Assembly (NCBI RefSeq): GCF_902806685.2
Contig: NC_048550.1
Location: 8,165,383 to 8,229,382, forward strand
DNA length: 64,000 nt
From: Maniola hyperantus
Taxonomy: Eukaryota; Arthropoda; Insecta; Lepidoptera; Nymphalidae
Direction of reading: 5' to 3'
Position 1 is the stretch's first letter. Each line of letters begins with the position of its first letter. Positions 12,013-25,400 of the stretch are shown one piece after another. The position numbers were made by a program, and so were the translations under genes. Below the pieces are notes generated by a model. It had not been told where the DNA came from. It made no database searches and saw only the letters and a list, made by a program, of their open reading frames with translations.

Positions 12013-12678
12013 TTATTTATTGGGCACAAGAGCGATCATGTGAACAGAATAAATATCTTCCGGGAAACCATTTTGTAAGTCAGACTTTATAACACGAAGG
12101 TTTGCCTCTTTGAAAATTAGTTCCATTAATTTACGAGGACGCGCCACAGAGGAATCAACCTCGTCGTATTCTATTTCTTCAGAGGAAGCCATATTTTCTT
12201 TAATGACAATAACCCCGTTCTTCGCTAGAGCTTTACTACATCTTTCTAAAAAGGAAATTAAATCGTAATCGTCCAAGTGCCCAAGTACCCACTGGCACCA
12301 AATGACATCATATTCCTTTTGCGGTTTGAAATCCTGAAGTGCGATTTGGTACAGTGTTCCTAATTTAGCATTGTTAGCACCGATTAGTTTTTTGGCAGTG
12401 TTAATGAACTTTCCGTCTTGTTCCACTAAATCAACCTTTTGAAAATAAGGCATTAAAAGGTTTTTGCTCACTCTTCCGATACCTGCGCCGCAGTCCAAGG
12501 CCAGATTCGTACCCGGTGGATCATTATTATGTGACAATAGTATCTGGTTTAGAAATAGTTTTGACCCGTCGATGTCAACGTCCGTGATGTGACCGTAGCC
12601 CCCGAGTACTCCATCTATTGTTGCTGGTATATTAGCCCAGTATTTTGCGGCGTTCTTATAAAAAACATTGTCGGTCAT
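12013..12678 (-). CDS. NTMT1: Alpha-N-terminal protein methyltransferase 1
   Basis: This 221-codon single-exon gene encodes an enzyme that transfers methyl groups from S-adenosylmethionine to the alpha-amino group of proteins whose exposed N-terminus reads X-Pro-Lys. Near the N-terminus (13-30) is YWANIPATIDGVLGGYGH, the signature that separates the NTMT/METTL11 family from other class I methyltransferases. SAM-binding motif I follows as DCGAGIGRV (62-70), then the acidic post-I loop VEQD (85-88), the core strand DVIWCQWVLGHL (124-135) and VIVIKEN (156-162). The length matches human NTMT1 (about 220 residues). The start codon is the only ATG ahead of the conserved N-terminal motif. AATAAA signals on the minus strand overlap and follow the stop (within 12003-12017), implying a very short 3' UTR. 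It lies head-to-head with, or inside a 5' intron of, the large plus-strand gene that starts by 13436. Confidence 0.93.
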   Translation of the reverse strand: MTDNVFYKNAAKYWANIPATIDGVLGGYGHITDVDIDGSKLFLNQILLSHNNDPPGTNLALDCGAGIGRVSKNLLMPYFQKVDLVEQDGKFINTAKKLIGANNAKLGTLYQIALQDFKPQKEYDVIWCQWVLGHLDDYDLISFLERCSKALAKNGVIVIKENMASSEEIEYDEVDSSVARPRKLMELIFKEANLRVIKSDLQNGFPEDIYSVHMIALVPNK

Positions 12679-13159
12679 TGTTAAACAAACCTGCCTAACC
12701 TAAAATAGTGACTTCCATAGTGACTTGTTAGTTTGACAATAATTATTTGACATAAGTTTTATTCATGTTTTATTGCTTCTTGCTCTCATTGCGTTTCATT
12801 TCATCCGTTTTGTCTCATTGGTGTCATTTTATCATCTACTAAGTAGACCATGGTAGGTACCTAACTATAATCTTATTTAGTAGATTCTACTAAATAAGAT
12901 TATAGTTAGGTACCATGGAAGTAGGAAGTAATAATTCTTAATTTGATTAGAAATACCTTTTGCTTTCTCGCTATTCAATAAAAGCACAGAACAACGAATA
13001 TTTAGGAATTAGCCAATTCCCAATTTCTTGGTAAAAGCAATTTCAAACACGAGTTTCTAGGTAGGTATAACTAAGGCCCAAAAAACCTGGCTTTTGTTTG
13101 TTTGCTTTTGACGACATAGAAACAGAAATTACCTACATACATAAGAACTCACGAACTTT
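12679..13159. other. Spacer between NTMT1 and the plus-strand gene
   Basis: Presumably contains the NTMT1 promoter; no TATA box or other core element stands out. It also holds the long hairpin at 12856-12914, listed separately. Confidence 0.4.
12856..12914. repeat. Perfect 59-bp hairpin, 29-bp arms and 1-nt loop
   Basis: Arms 12856-12884 and 12886-12914 are exact reverse complements around T12885, starting GGTACCTAACTATAATC. Outside the arms both sides also carry CCATGG, offset by a 4-bp insertion on the left. Confidence 0.9.
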
Positions 13160-13312
13160 ATATCGTGAAGACATCTGCATGCCTGAGAGTTCTCCATAAT
13201 GTTCTCAAAAGATGTGTGAAGCTTGATAAAATCTGCACTTGGTCAGCGTGATATACTATAGCCTAAACTTTTTCATTCCGATCAGAGACCCGTGCTCTGT
13301 AGTGAAGAACCT
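13160..13312 (+). mobile_element. SINE family 2, 5'-truncated copy
   Basis: Contains CCTGAGAGTTCTCCATAATG, TGTGTGAAG and AGAGACCCGTGCTC in the same order as the fuller copy at 56290-56612. It ends about 120 bp before an exon of the plus-strand gene. Confidence 0.65.
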
Positions 13313-13435
13313 TCCACACACCACATTTTATTCCACATCACCCCAATTCGCTTTTCCAAAGGTTTGTAGGTCTTTAACGTTCAACAGAAAGGAATATTTT
13401 ACAGCTTTTCTAAAAGTACTCTTTCTTTGTTGCAG

Positions 13436-16400
13436 GCTCTTATAACAGCGGTGAACGAGACGAAGGAGGAGGACATTCGAGATGCTCTGAAGGTGCAGAC
13501 GGAGCAGCAGCTGGCGCTAGTGCCACGCGGTCCCAAGCTCGTGAAGGACACAGTCGCTTACAACACCACTGTCACTACTGATGATACGGTATACGGTTTT
13601 CATTATTTTGCCTTTTGCAATTAGGTAACTTCAATTTGATCAACAACAGATGTACACTGTACTGTGAGGATTCATGTGATATTAAAGCGATCACGATGGA
13701 TTAATGGAACAGAGTTCTCCTACGTAGATCGTTGCAAATGTGGGCTTTTTCATTGGGTAAATTTTCTCCTCGGTGGGGTAAATGCACAGACATGGGTGTA
13801 ATATGTAGAACGTTGGGTAAATGTAATACATAGCATAAAGATTAAAGTAATTCACTGCACCTAAGATAAGGCACATTTATAATTATTTGCAAGTGCGATT
13901 AGCGAGACACACACAGCTTCGCTCCCGTGGGAACTTCGATAAAGTCGCAATATTATTTCTTAGCCCTTAAGAAGGTTTGCAAAATTTCACTGATTCATCA
14001 GGGCCTTGATGAATTACTTAGTGAGTCAGGTCATTTTTGTTATACTTATACTTATTCATCATCATCATCATCATCTACAACAACAACCGATAGACGTCTA
14101 TTGTTGTACATAGCTCTCTCGTAGGGACTTCCATACGCCACGGTCTGGCGCCGCCTGCATCCATCGGCTCCCTGCGACTCGCTGTTGTCGTTTTTATACT
14201 TATTAAGTTAAATAAGTATTATTATTTGCAATAATTAAGAATAGTTTTGAGTTTTTTTTGTTGTTATTCGTAGGACGAGTTACGAGCCTTGCGGCCGGAC
14301 GGTACGATTGTGACCGAAACGCGTCACACAAAGGAGCAAGAACAACTCTGTGACGAAGAACTGTCTAAATACGAGGTGAGTTTACAACTCTTTCAATTCT
14401 ACACTGAACATTATGTCAAATTTGAACTATACATAACTAGCTAATGCCCGCGACTTCATCCGCGTGGAATTAGGTTTTTTAAAAATCCCGTAGGAACTCT
14501 TTGATTTTCCGGGATAAAAATTAGCCTATGTCACTCTCCAGGTCTTATATCTATACTTATATGCAAAAAAATCACGTCAATCCGTTGCACAGTTGCGACG
14601 TGATTAAAGGACAAACCAACAAACAAACACACTTTCGTATTTAGAATAAGGGTACTGATGTCCTCTTAGAAATTCAATAGAATGTCAGTGCAATACAGCC
14701 ATAGATTTTTACTCATGTGGCAATAGTTCCAAAAAAATTATTAAGTAATATTTTAAACTCCTTCCCATTTAGTTTTTAAAACTAAGAAATCGTTGATAAG
14801 TATTATGTTTTATATATGATATACATTGTCGATTATTTCATTGGCTTTCCCTAATGTTCTTTTTTTTTACCAGGCAAAATCGTTAGCAAGTGACGCGAGT
14901 CTAGTAGAGGAAACTGGTGGCACGGAGCGACGAAAAAGAGTTGATCTAGAAAAGTCCACCGATCTCATGGCGGGAGGATTGCGAGTTGCAACACAAGTAC
15001 ACTCAAAGACCAGAACTGAAGAAGGTAGGAAAGCAGGAATATTTTATAACAATAATATTTTTTTAAGTAGGTACTTACCTAAGTAGCTAGGTACCTATAG
15101 TAGGATAGGTCGAAATGGCAATCTGGGTAGGGACGCCCTGCACATCCGCACAGCCCACGCGCTAACCCGGTGCGGGCGAGCGCGGGTGAAGTGCGGGTGT
15201 GCGGGGAGTCCTTGCCTAATGTCCCGATTGCCATCTCGACCTGACGTGTATTATAGTTGTTATTACGGCAAAAAAAAACAGATTTGCTTCACATAGGTAC
15301 GTTTTTACATTATTTTATTCTGTAAGGGTTTTTAAAATAAAAAAATCTTGTTCTAGTTGAAAAAGAGGGCCAGCCGAACATGGATGACGACTGGGAGAGT
15401 TTATCTGTGAGGATGCGTCGACAGCGCCGTCTAAGACAAAGTGGTAAGTTTTGAAACTAAAGTTACCTTGACTACTCGACACTAGATGGCGTAACTGGCA
15501 AAAATAAAAGTACTAGGTGAATGGAGTCTTTACCATTTGCTACGTGGTATGTGAGTATTCCAATAGATAGCGCTAGGAAAAATAATAATATTAAGGCTAG
15601 AACACAAGCGTTTTAATTTAATTATATTATTAATATTATTAATTTGGAAGTATAAAGTAATATATTTTTTTTAATTTAGGAGCACGGTACGGTTAAGGTA
15701 CTTGCTAGAAATTAATGCGATGATATTAAAATAATTTTCATCAATTTGATGGTGCTTACTAGTTACTAGGTACTTAAAGAACTCGACAGGACGGGATAGT
15801 AATCGGGATGGGGACAATCCGCACGCCCGCACAGCCCCCGTGCTAACCCGGTGTGGGATAGCGCAGGTGACGTGCGGGGTGTCCCCCTCGCCTCAAACCT
15901 CGATTGCTATTTCGACATGTCGCGTACTATTAGGCTACTTGCTTTAAAGTAGGTATACTTAATAGTTTTATTTTTTAATCAATGTTACTAGTTAGTACCG
16001 TCCTCGATATCATAAAATATAAATAGATTTGCTGAGATGAGCCCTTACCTTGACACAGAAGGGACAGAATACCTGCAATTAGATAAGTTAAACAATCATT
16101 TAACCGACATTCCTCATCTTAAGGTATTCGTTGCATGATAATGACATGCTCTTATAAGTTAGGTGATTAACTTGTGACTTGGGTTTATAGGCTAGTCCGG
16201 CTAGTCGACCTTTCCGCATAGTTTTATTTGGCCTTAATTTATTAATTAATCAAGTTTCTCTGTAAGTAAAAAAAATGTTGCAAATGGAGGCTCATTAACT
16301 CATCGGTTTTGAGAGTAGACTATAAAATATAGTTGTCGTACTTACGTACCTCTTCCTACTCATATAATCAATATCATAATGGATCAATTGTTGTCCGATT

Positions 16401-19400
16401 TAATAAATAAATTGAAATTGAAATAGAAACTTCGATTAGTTTGAGGAAAAAGGGGGTTTATTTTGCCGTGTTGAATATATTTTTTTTTATTTTTTTATTT
16501 TTTTATTAACTATCAAATATTGAACATTTTACAAATACTTTTAACACAACAAAAAAACCACTAAGGTTTAGTATGTTGCTTATCATTCCGTCCATTAATC
16601 GATTTTGGGTATAGTGCTTCCATAAATAATATATACATTATGTATAGAAGCACTAGCACTAGGGAGCGTTACATGATAATAATTTGTTATATTTAATTTT
16701 TCAAAAATGGGATTTGTTAATATTTGTTTTGAAAGTATGATTTTAACTTGTGTTTAAAGTTAAATTCGGTTAGTCCTGACCTAAAAGTATTATCTAAACT
16801 ATTTATTAGGCGAGGGATCATGTACGCGCTGGTGCGCTCACCATATTTATTTTTTGCAGAGATGGTAACTAGTTTTTTTTGAGTTACTTTGCGTGTCTGA
16901 ATTTTGTTAATAACTTCCTTTTGCATGGCTAAATTAAAAAATTGTTCTTTCAGGATCGTAAATTGAACTTTGTCATAAATATTAATCTCTTTACAATACT
17001 TAAATATAAGATTTTCATTATTTTTTGCAAGTAGTTTAATATTTAGAGGAACAATGGTTTTTAAAATCCTTAGTTGCAACTGATAAACATGTTGTAAGTG
17101 CGACTTGTCGGTTCGACCATAGCTACTCAACCCATAAGCAATTATGGAGTCGGCAAGAGCATTGTACAGCATCAATTTGACTTTAAAATTTAACCTCTTT
17201 CTAATTATAAATAAGTTTGCCAAGAATGCTCTGAGCTTATCACAGACATGCTTTATGTGCTCATGCCAGTTGAACTTATGGTCAATTATTAATCCTAAGT
17301 ATTTATGCGAGTTAACTATTTCAATAGTGGGACAATTACAGTTGCTATGTGGTTGGTGCAAACAGTTATGATTATGCGCAATAAGTTTATGTTTTAACAT
17401 GCTATTAGCTTTTAAATTTGGTGAATGTATGTGGACTAATTTTGTCTTTTGAGAGTTTAATATTAAACCACTGTCATGACACCATTTATTTAAATTATCA
17501 AAGTCTTCCTGTAGCATTAGCAAGGCATCATTGACATCTTTAGCTGCTACAAGCATGCATGTATCATCAGCATAATATTGGTACGTAGTACAGTGTCTAA
17601 ATATCTTATTCATATCATTCACATAAGTTATAAAATGCAATGGTCCAAGCACGGAACCTTGAGCTGTGCCCTCAGTTACTGTGATTGGTGCGCTATAGCT
17701 GTCACAGATCCTAACGCGGTAGCTTCTATTACTCAGATAGTTTTTACACCAATTTAAAAGAGATCCCCGTATACCTGAGTTTTCTAATCTTGTAATAAGC
17801 TTGTTGTGATCTAATGTGTCAAATGCACGAGAAAAATCAATAAATAAAGCCAGAACATGTAGTTTTTGGTTCATCCATGAATTAACTTGATCTGTAAAGT
17901 CTGACAATAACATTGTCGTATTCTTACCGGGCCTAAAACCAAATTGGCTAGAGCTTAAAATATCATTTTTTTGATAGAACTCATGTATTTGATTACAGAT
18001 ATATTTTTCTACTATTTTATCAATGGAAGATGTTAAAGTGATTGGCCTATAATTATTTATGTCATCATATTTACCTTTCTTGTGTACTGGTCTTACACAA
18101 CCTACTTTAAGTTCATCAGGATAGGACTCAGTTTCAATACAGGCATTTATAAACTTAGCTAAAGGTTCTGAAATTATATTAGCAAAACCCTTGATGTCTC
18201 TCATTCTAACACAATCAAATCCTGGGGCTTTATCAATACGAAACCTATTTATTAATTTATAGACACTATCCGGCGTTGCCTTCCTAAAATACATGCTACA
18301 ATTAGATTGTATCGTGTTGTTTTGACCAAGATTTAATAAGTTCTGGTTGCAATTCGGCAATATATTTTTCACGGTAGTGTCAAAGTTGGTCGCAAAGTTG
18401 TCTGCAATTTGTTGTGGTACACGACTGAGCGATTTAAAAGCATTTAACACAACCTCATCAATTGATCTTATTATCCTTCCAGCGATATCATTTAGTAATT
18501 GCCACAATTTTCTTGAATTATTAAAATTTTTAATTATTTTCTTTTTATAGTATAAATTTCTATAGTATTCAGTTATTTTATTTACCTTATTTCTTTTCCT
18601 ATTGTATTCTAATCTTAACAATACGTTATTTTGATCTTTCTTCCATTTATGAAACAGTTCATCTCGCTTATTACTCAAATTAATGATTTTTTTATTTATC
18701 CATGGCGCCTGGCAATGTAGTTTTGAATTTATACTAATACTTCTCTTTGCCTTTGAATAAGCATTATTAAAAGTATCAGAAATGAAAGTATACATTTGCT
18801 GCGGAGACTGCATATTGTCAATATGAGACCAATCCACACATAATTCCTCGCCTAATATCACTGGGTCATAAATAGGTATTTGCTTGCTTACAGTAAAGTT
18901 AAGTGACCTTGATTCGTGAATATTGCATAGTGCTATTATGGTCAGGCGATGATCCGCCAGTACCGTATCGACCGCAGCCGTGCAAGGGTCCGCCGTGTGG
19001 GAGCGCACAAAAATGTGATCAATGCACGATTTTGTAGTTAAACTTAATCTTTTTTCAATACGTGTATAATCACTAATACCACACTTCAGACCCTGCTCCG
19101 CCAGTAGGTTTAAGTACTTATCTCTCATTACGGATGACAATTTCAGGTCTATGTTCATATCTCAAATAACTATAATGTTGACAAAGTGCTGTAAGTTATT
19201 TAATAATAGTGACAATTCATTAATAAACAGCTGCTTATTATAAGATGGAGGTCTATAAATTGCACACAAGGCGATTACTGTATTACACGGTGTTTTAATA
19301 GAACCAATTATCGACTCAAATGTTTGTGAACTATAAGTCATATAAGTAAATTTTAAATAGTTCCTTATATATACGATAACACCTCCGCCTTTTCTATTCT

Positions 19401-22400
19401 GTCGCAGTTGTGAATGCATTTTATAGCCAGGAATGTTGAACAAATGACAGACATTCAGTGCTATACCTACTTCGGTTAATATTATTATATCGATGGGATG
19501 TAAACTTATTTCTATTAGATGCAGCAACTTAGCGTAGTTTTTTGTTATTGAACGTATATTAATATGTATAGCTAAGAGATTAATGTGACAATTCGGGAGT
19601 TTTTTGATAAAGTTGTTGCAATTTAAACAATCAAAGTATTCAGTTATTTCAGGTGATTGTATATAATTACTATCCATTACAATTTATATGAAAATAATGT
19701 AATACTTGAATAACTCAATATTTATAATATAAAAATAAGTGCAGGTAGGTAGGTAGGTACTCACGTTATTTGGTTAGGGATTCAATATCCGACATGGATC
19801 TAATTAAATGCACTTTACTTTCCTTTGTTTTCCTTGCAAAAACTTTACCATTTTTACACCAGATAAATTCATATGTTGGACGTAGATTTTTTTTCGCGTT
19901 ATACAACAACATTTTATTATGCGGTGTTAGGGCTTCACGAATAAAAACTGGATTTTTAGCCACTTCGTGTAATGCATTGGGTACAATGTCACCAACTGTA
20001 GGAGTCACCTGCTTTGCCGCGGAAATCCAATGTTCGCGGGACTTTATCGTATGTAATTCCACGAGAAGGGAACACGGGTTATCTTTACGGATTGGCATGC
20101 AGCGGGTGGATTTTACATTGTCTATGGCCACCTTAAGCTTAGTGGCAATAGATTTCATAGTTTCCAGGGGTTTTTGTATAGCCACTTCAGGTAGTCCAGA
20201 TATTTCCAAGGAATTCAAAAGTGCTTTTTGTTCCATTTCCTGCATCTGGGTCTCAACGCAGACTACTCGAAGTTCTAGGTTCTTATTTTTGTTTTGGAGT
20301 TCGTTATTTTTGTTTTCTAGCACTCTAATTCTACTTTCTTGACCTTGATATGTAGGTACCTACCATGTTATCTATGGTACCTACTAATATTACCTACCTT
20401 ACCTACCTAACTACCTACCTACTAATATTATTATTACTACTAGAAGACTCGCCCCGATTCTGGAGTGGAATTTTTGAAAATCGGCCAAGGGATGTCTTCA
20501 TTTTTTCCCGAAAGCCAAATATTATATCTTATTGAAATAATAAGTATTATGAATTGAAGAACCACCTCTTTTTTGGAAGTCGGTTAAAAATGACGAACTT
20601 TTGTCCCCCGTCGTTTAACCCTCTTGAAGGTTGAATTTTTAAAAATCCTGAAACACGTACTGACAGATCATTCAGTCAGGACTGTAATTTTTAGTCCTTT
20701 ATATGTACAGATTAGTACCTATCTGTATAACACACAGAACAGAATTAATTCAATCGTACCTATAAACTTAAATATTATCTAATCTTTTGTCTAGATTTAA
20801 AAGCTCAAAGGATAACAAATATAGAGTGGAATCCGATACCTGCTCACTAAAGCTAATGCAGTATCCCCATAAACAGTAACTCGTCGAGAATATGCTCGCA
20901 TAAATTAGATAATAATATTATTAATACGCATTATTGTAGTTGTTGTATTAGGTATATCAGGTGGACAAATATGGGCATGATTCAATATTGTGACGGTTAG
21001 AAAAAGCTTTGAACAAAAAGAAATACGAACGATTATTATGTTGGAATTTCATACTTACTTACTTAGTCGCTTCACAGACAACTTGTAAAAGTCCAAAACC
21101 TAGCGTTTCTAGTCATAATTATTATATCACAGTTCTCCTTATTTTTGATGCAAAACTGACCCCGATCTTTCAGTTTGAACATTTCTGAAAATACTGAAAC
21201 AGGTGTAGATATTTATTTTAATTCGTGAGTCTACTTTCAAAAGTAAGCGAAATGATGGCGCTTTGTTAGAAAAAAATTACCCTCTTTTTGAACCCCTTTC
21301 CAAATTTTCCAAAATATTTTAAAAATTAAACACACCCTCCAAATATGAAATCTATATCCAGCCATTTCGGCTTAGGACAAAGTCTTATAAAATACATATA
21401 TGTATAAATACTCGTAGTGGTGTTTAGACCTAATATTCTTTTTTAGAGTTCTAGGTCTAATTTTAAAATTATTACTTTGTAATATAATAAAAAAATGAGT
21501 ATGCTGCATTTAAACAGGTAATAAAATAAAGGGCCTTGTATGCTAGGATAAAAATATGCATAATGTGACGGACATGCAAGCTATTTTGCATTTACCATAA
21601 TTGTTGTCTAGTTAATGCGGCGTTACATATTTCGACCTTGTGGGACAATGCTGGGTTATGTACAAAGAGTCAAAGACAATAATGATTGATTAGTGTACTT
21701 TTAACGTATTAACGTATTATAAATAAGATATGTGTAGATTGTAATAAATGGTACCTTAGGGAGGACAAAATATGTATATTGTACCTACCTACTGTGTATT
21801 TAAATACATCGAAGGCTTCTTCACAAACGGCGTATATCTACGCAAATAATAGGTACTTATGCTATCAGTACCCTTATTATAAATGCGAAAGTGTGTTTGT
21901 TTGTTGGTTTGTTGGTTTAGTGGTTTATTGGTTGGTTGGTTTGTTGGTTTGTCCTTCCACCACCACCACTTTTAATTTTTGCTGCAATAGATAGAACAAA
22001 ACAAACTCCATAACATAGTTTTTGTATTTATTTGCCTAGAAAATAGGTAACATATTCAAAAAATAAAATATCGACTGTATATTAGCTAGTTTTAGTTTGA
22101 TTCACATTTTTGCCCTTCCTGTACAACTGCACTTTTGTCTAAAGGTCCTTTTGTTATGAAACCCCTTAACTTATTAACAATTTAAGACTTTAAAAGTAAA
22201 TTTGTATCTCATTTTAGATTTTCATACATGGGTAGGTCCATTACTAATTCGATGATTAACTCATCATTATTATCGTATCGAAAATTAAGAATTTTAAAAA
22301 TAATACGAGACGTAGTAAGTATTTACCTACAGAGACTGTACCTACACAACTAGGAAATATGAAGAAGAAGAAGAAGAAGAAGAAGAAGAAGAAAAACGCT

Positions 22401-25400
22401 TATTTTTTAAAGCTTTACCACACATTACCATCATTTTGGGATTACCAGTTAGGTTATCGGGATAACCTAACTGGTAATCCCAAATATCGACTTCTTGTCG
22501 TAATATCTCTATAACTAAATTAATTTAAAACTAAGTAATTGGAAAAATCGATTTTCCACTCAAACAAGAAAGTAAAAAGTAAATCGAAATATATTTTCTG
22601 GTTAACTTTTCTTTAGCAAATTTTCATCCCAGAGATATCGTGAGTCAAAGTTTTTCGTTCCCGAGAAAATTGTCAGCCAGTAAATTTTGAAACAAGTTTT
22701 CCTAATGGTCTAAAAGTTTATACGTGGTCAAACTGTGTCCGTCAACCACCGTATATGGCATCGTTGAGCCTACGCGGAGGCTGAGGTCACTTAACATGCC
22801 CAATTAGCCAACTTTGTGGCAAAATACATCTTGGCTTGTGCGCTAGACGTGTTCGGTTTGCGCTCTGGAAAACGTTGAGAATTGTCTTTAAATAAAGTTT
22901 AGAATCACTTTCTCTAAATTTTCGGACAAATAGTGCTTGTAAAAAGTTTACATTTATAACGAAGTTTTTTTAATTCGGCAATACAAGAAACGAAGTGATT
23001 TCTACTTATGTTTTAAGTTAACAGTGATAATTAGAACTTCTGTAGAATGTAGAGCTCATACCTAACTGCATTAGAGGTAGGTAAGGTTAAATGAAAAAAG
23101 AATGTTAAATATGTTTAAACACAAATGTGTACACAAATTTCAAACCCATATTTTACCTTAGGGGTTGAATTAAAGGAAAAAAACCCTTCGTTAGCGGATG
23201 TCTACGTCATAATAGCTATCTGCATGCCAAATTTCAGCCCGATACGTTCAGTAGTTTGAGTGGTGTGTGTGTTTGAACTGTTTGAGTAGATAAATCAGTC
23301 AGTCAGTCAGCTTTTCCTTTTATATACTTAGACGTAGGTAAATAGGTACATATTATTGTGCTTGATAGATATTGTGTAACAATGTGGTGTAATAAATAGT
23401 ATTGTGAAGATAGTGTAATGTTTGTTAATTTTCAACATTTAGCAAATGTGAATTTGGCACAGACATTCGATATAGCGAAAGCTAAGTTTCTCAATGATTT
23501 TTGTAGCTATCTAATTTGTAAGTACAAATATTATATTCAAGATGGTTAAGACCATGCTTGTTATGATTAGCAGCACCATGCAGCGAGCGGTCTGAATAGA
23601 ATAGAATAAAATAGAATTGAATATTTTTATTCAAGTAAACTTTTACAAGTGCTTTTGAATCGTCAACTTGTTTAATTGACCGCTGGTTCGGAATGCCGTT
23701 CCTACCGAGAAGAACCAGCAAGAAACTCGGCGGTTGCTACTTTCAATTGATCAAGTGATCAATTACAATATAATAATATTGTAATTTGTATAATAATACC
23801 ATAGCGTGCGTTGATAGATCACTCAGTCAGGACAAGTGTTTTATTTATTTCGTTGATCATAGACCTATTAGTTATAGGCATCATAATAAAACCCTAGGTT
23901 TATTTTTTCCCGTATATTAGTTTTTTAATATTCAACGAGTTATTCGTAGGTCAAATTCATATTATGGTACCTAATTGGTCTTTTATGCGTTCGTATTCCT
24001 ATGCACTTGGAAATACCGCTCAGATAAAAACATGCATTGAATAAAATTATGCCATTAGCATTTTATCTCAGGTGCTTTAGTGTATGTAGCTCTGTACCTA
24101 CTTATGTTACGTGTTTAAATTACACAATGATGTTTTTTTTTATAAATGATTTTTTAATGATTTATTTTAACGAACTATCGAAACTGCAGTCATAAGTAAT
24201 TATTCACCTATATTTTCACTAGATGTGACAACGAGCAAAATAACTTAATCCTTACTAATCTTATAAATGCGTTAGTCTGTCTGTCTATATGCTCTATATG
24301 TAAGAAGAACTAAACTTTCGAAGTTGCGGGCATAATCTTGAAGTTAACGATGGCTAGGTAGATTTTTCTTTTTAATAGGTGTTACATCAATTGCTCCAGT
24401 TCCGGTAGCTTAGCTAAGTGTTCAAGATATTTTAACATAATTATACCAAAAATTATAGGTTTAATAAAATATTTAAAAAAAATGTAGGTAGATATGTATA
24501 ATCCGCAACAGGTTGAGATGGCTATCGGGGTATGAGACAGGGGGACGCCTCGCATACCCGCACGTGACCCGCACTCGCCCGCACAGGTTTAGCGCGGGGG
24601 CTGTGTGCGAGGCGCTCCCTCCCCGTTTGCCTTCTCGACCTGTCGGGTACTGTACCTTATCTGTGGTACCTACTTACCTACGTTTTGAAACTGTTGCCTG
24701 TGTTTGGTTTCTAATACCGGTTAACGGTTACATATCGCTATTAACGGAAATGAGAGGACATTAGATTGTGGATTTACCATAATTCAAGTCTTAATTACTT
24801 TTTGCGTAATTAATTCGTATGACGGCTCCGAAGATGCATGTTTTGGGTCAAACGTGTGTTGAAATGCCCCTAAAAATAACATGTTTATTTTGTAAGCATT
24901 AAAATATTGCATAAATAGGAAATTCATTTAAAAAATTAAAGTTGATTCCGTAATCTTATTACTGAACATTATTTAGTTTTTAATCTTTTTAATATATAAT
25001 ATTAAAAGTCCACACGTCTCTACTCATACTTAGCTGAGATATTTAAACTTACTAGTAAATTATCGTCAGTGTGCTTAATTTTCCTTATTTTTACACATGA
25101 AAAGAAAAAACCGGTCAAGTTCGAGTCAGACTCGCGCACTGAGGGTTCCGTATTACAATCGTATTTTATCGACATTTTGCTTGATAAATCAAAAACCATT
25201 ATACTTAAAAATAAATAAAAATCTGTTTTAGAATGTACAAGTGAAGCCCTTTCATATGATACCCCACTTGATATAGTTATCTTACTTCGAAAATTAAAAA
25301 TACTTACTAATTATTAGTTTACGACCACAATTTAATTTTTTTGTGTGTGATGTAACCACAAATTCACGGTTTTCAGATTTTTCCCCTAAAGCCAGCTATA

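Larger units (their letters stand above)
16481..20350 (-). mobile_element. CR1/jockey-like LINE, 5'-truncated, about 3.9 kb
   Basis: Antisense to its host gene, in the 10.8-kb intron. In element orientation it holds a truncated ORF1, an 88-nt spacer, an ORF2 coding for an APE-type endonuclease and reverse transcriptase, a short 3' UTR and an A-rich tail (TAAAAAAATAAAAAAATAAA, about 16481-16507). The 5' end near 20350 lies inside ORF1, as expected for incomplete target-primed reverse transcription. The clade call rests on the APE endonuclease, two ORFs and the RT motifs FIDFSRAFD and YADD. No clear target-site duplication was found. Confidence 0.85.
20351..22434. other. Intron sequence, simple repeats and Helitron traces
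   Basis: 20352-20432 is rich in TACCTACCTA units. About 20440-20700 resembles a decayed element with an ACTAG(A)nGACTCG start like that at 56628. A Helitron 5' end lies at 21865-21962 and a (GAA)n microsatellite at 22359-22393. No exon recognised. Confidence 0.4.

Noticed and set aside
19678..19765. GTGAGT right after the LINE ORF1 stop as a splice donor
   Set aside because: LINE ORF1 and ORF2 are not normally joined by splicing and no plausible acceptor precedes the ORF2 start; treated as chance in the spacer.
19770..20342. 190-codon plus-strand frame
   Set aside because: It is the antisense of LINE ORF1 and has no recognisable protein features.
24513..24764. 83-codon frame with Arg/Pro-rich content
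   Set aside because: It spans the GC-rich inverted-repeat element; the composition comes from the palindrome and the frame is not kept in the other copies.
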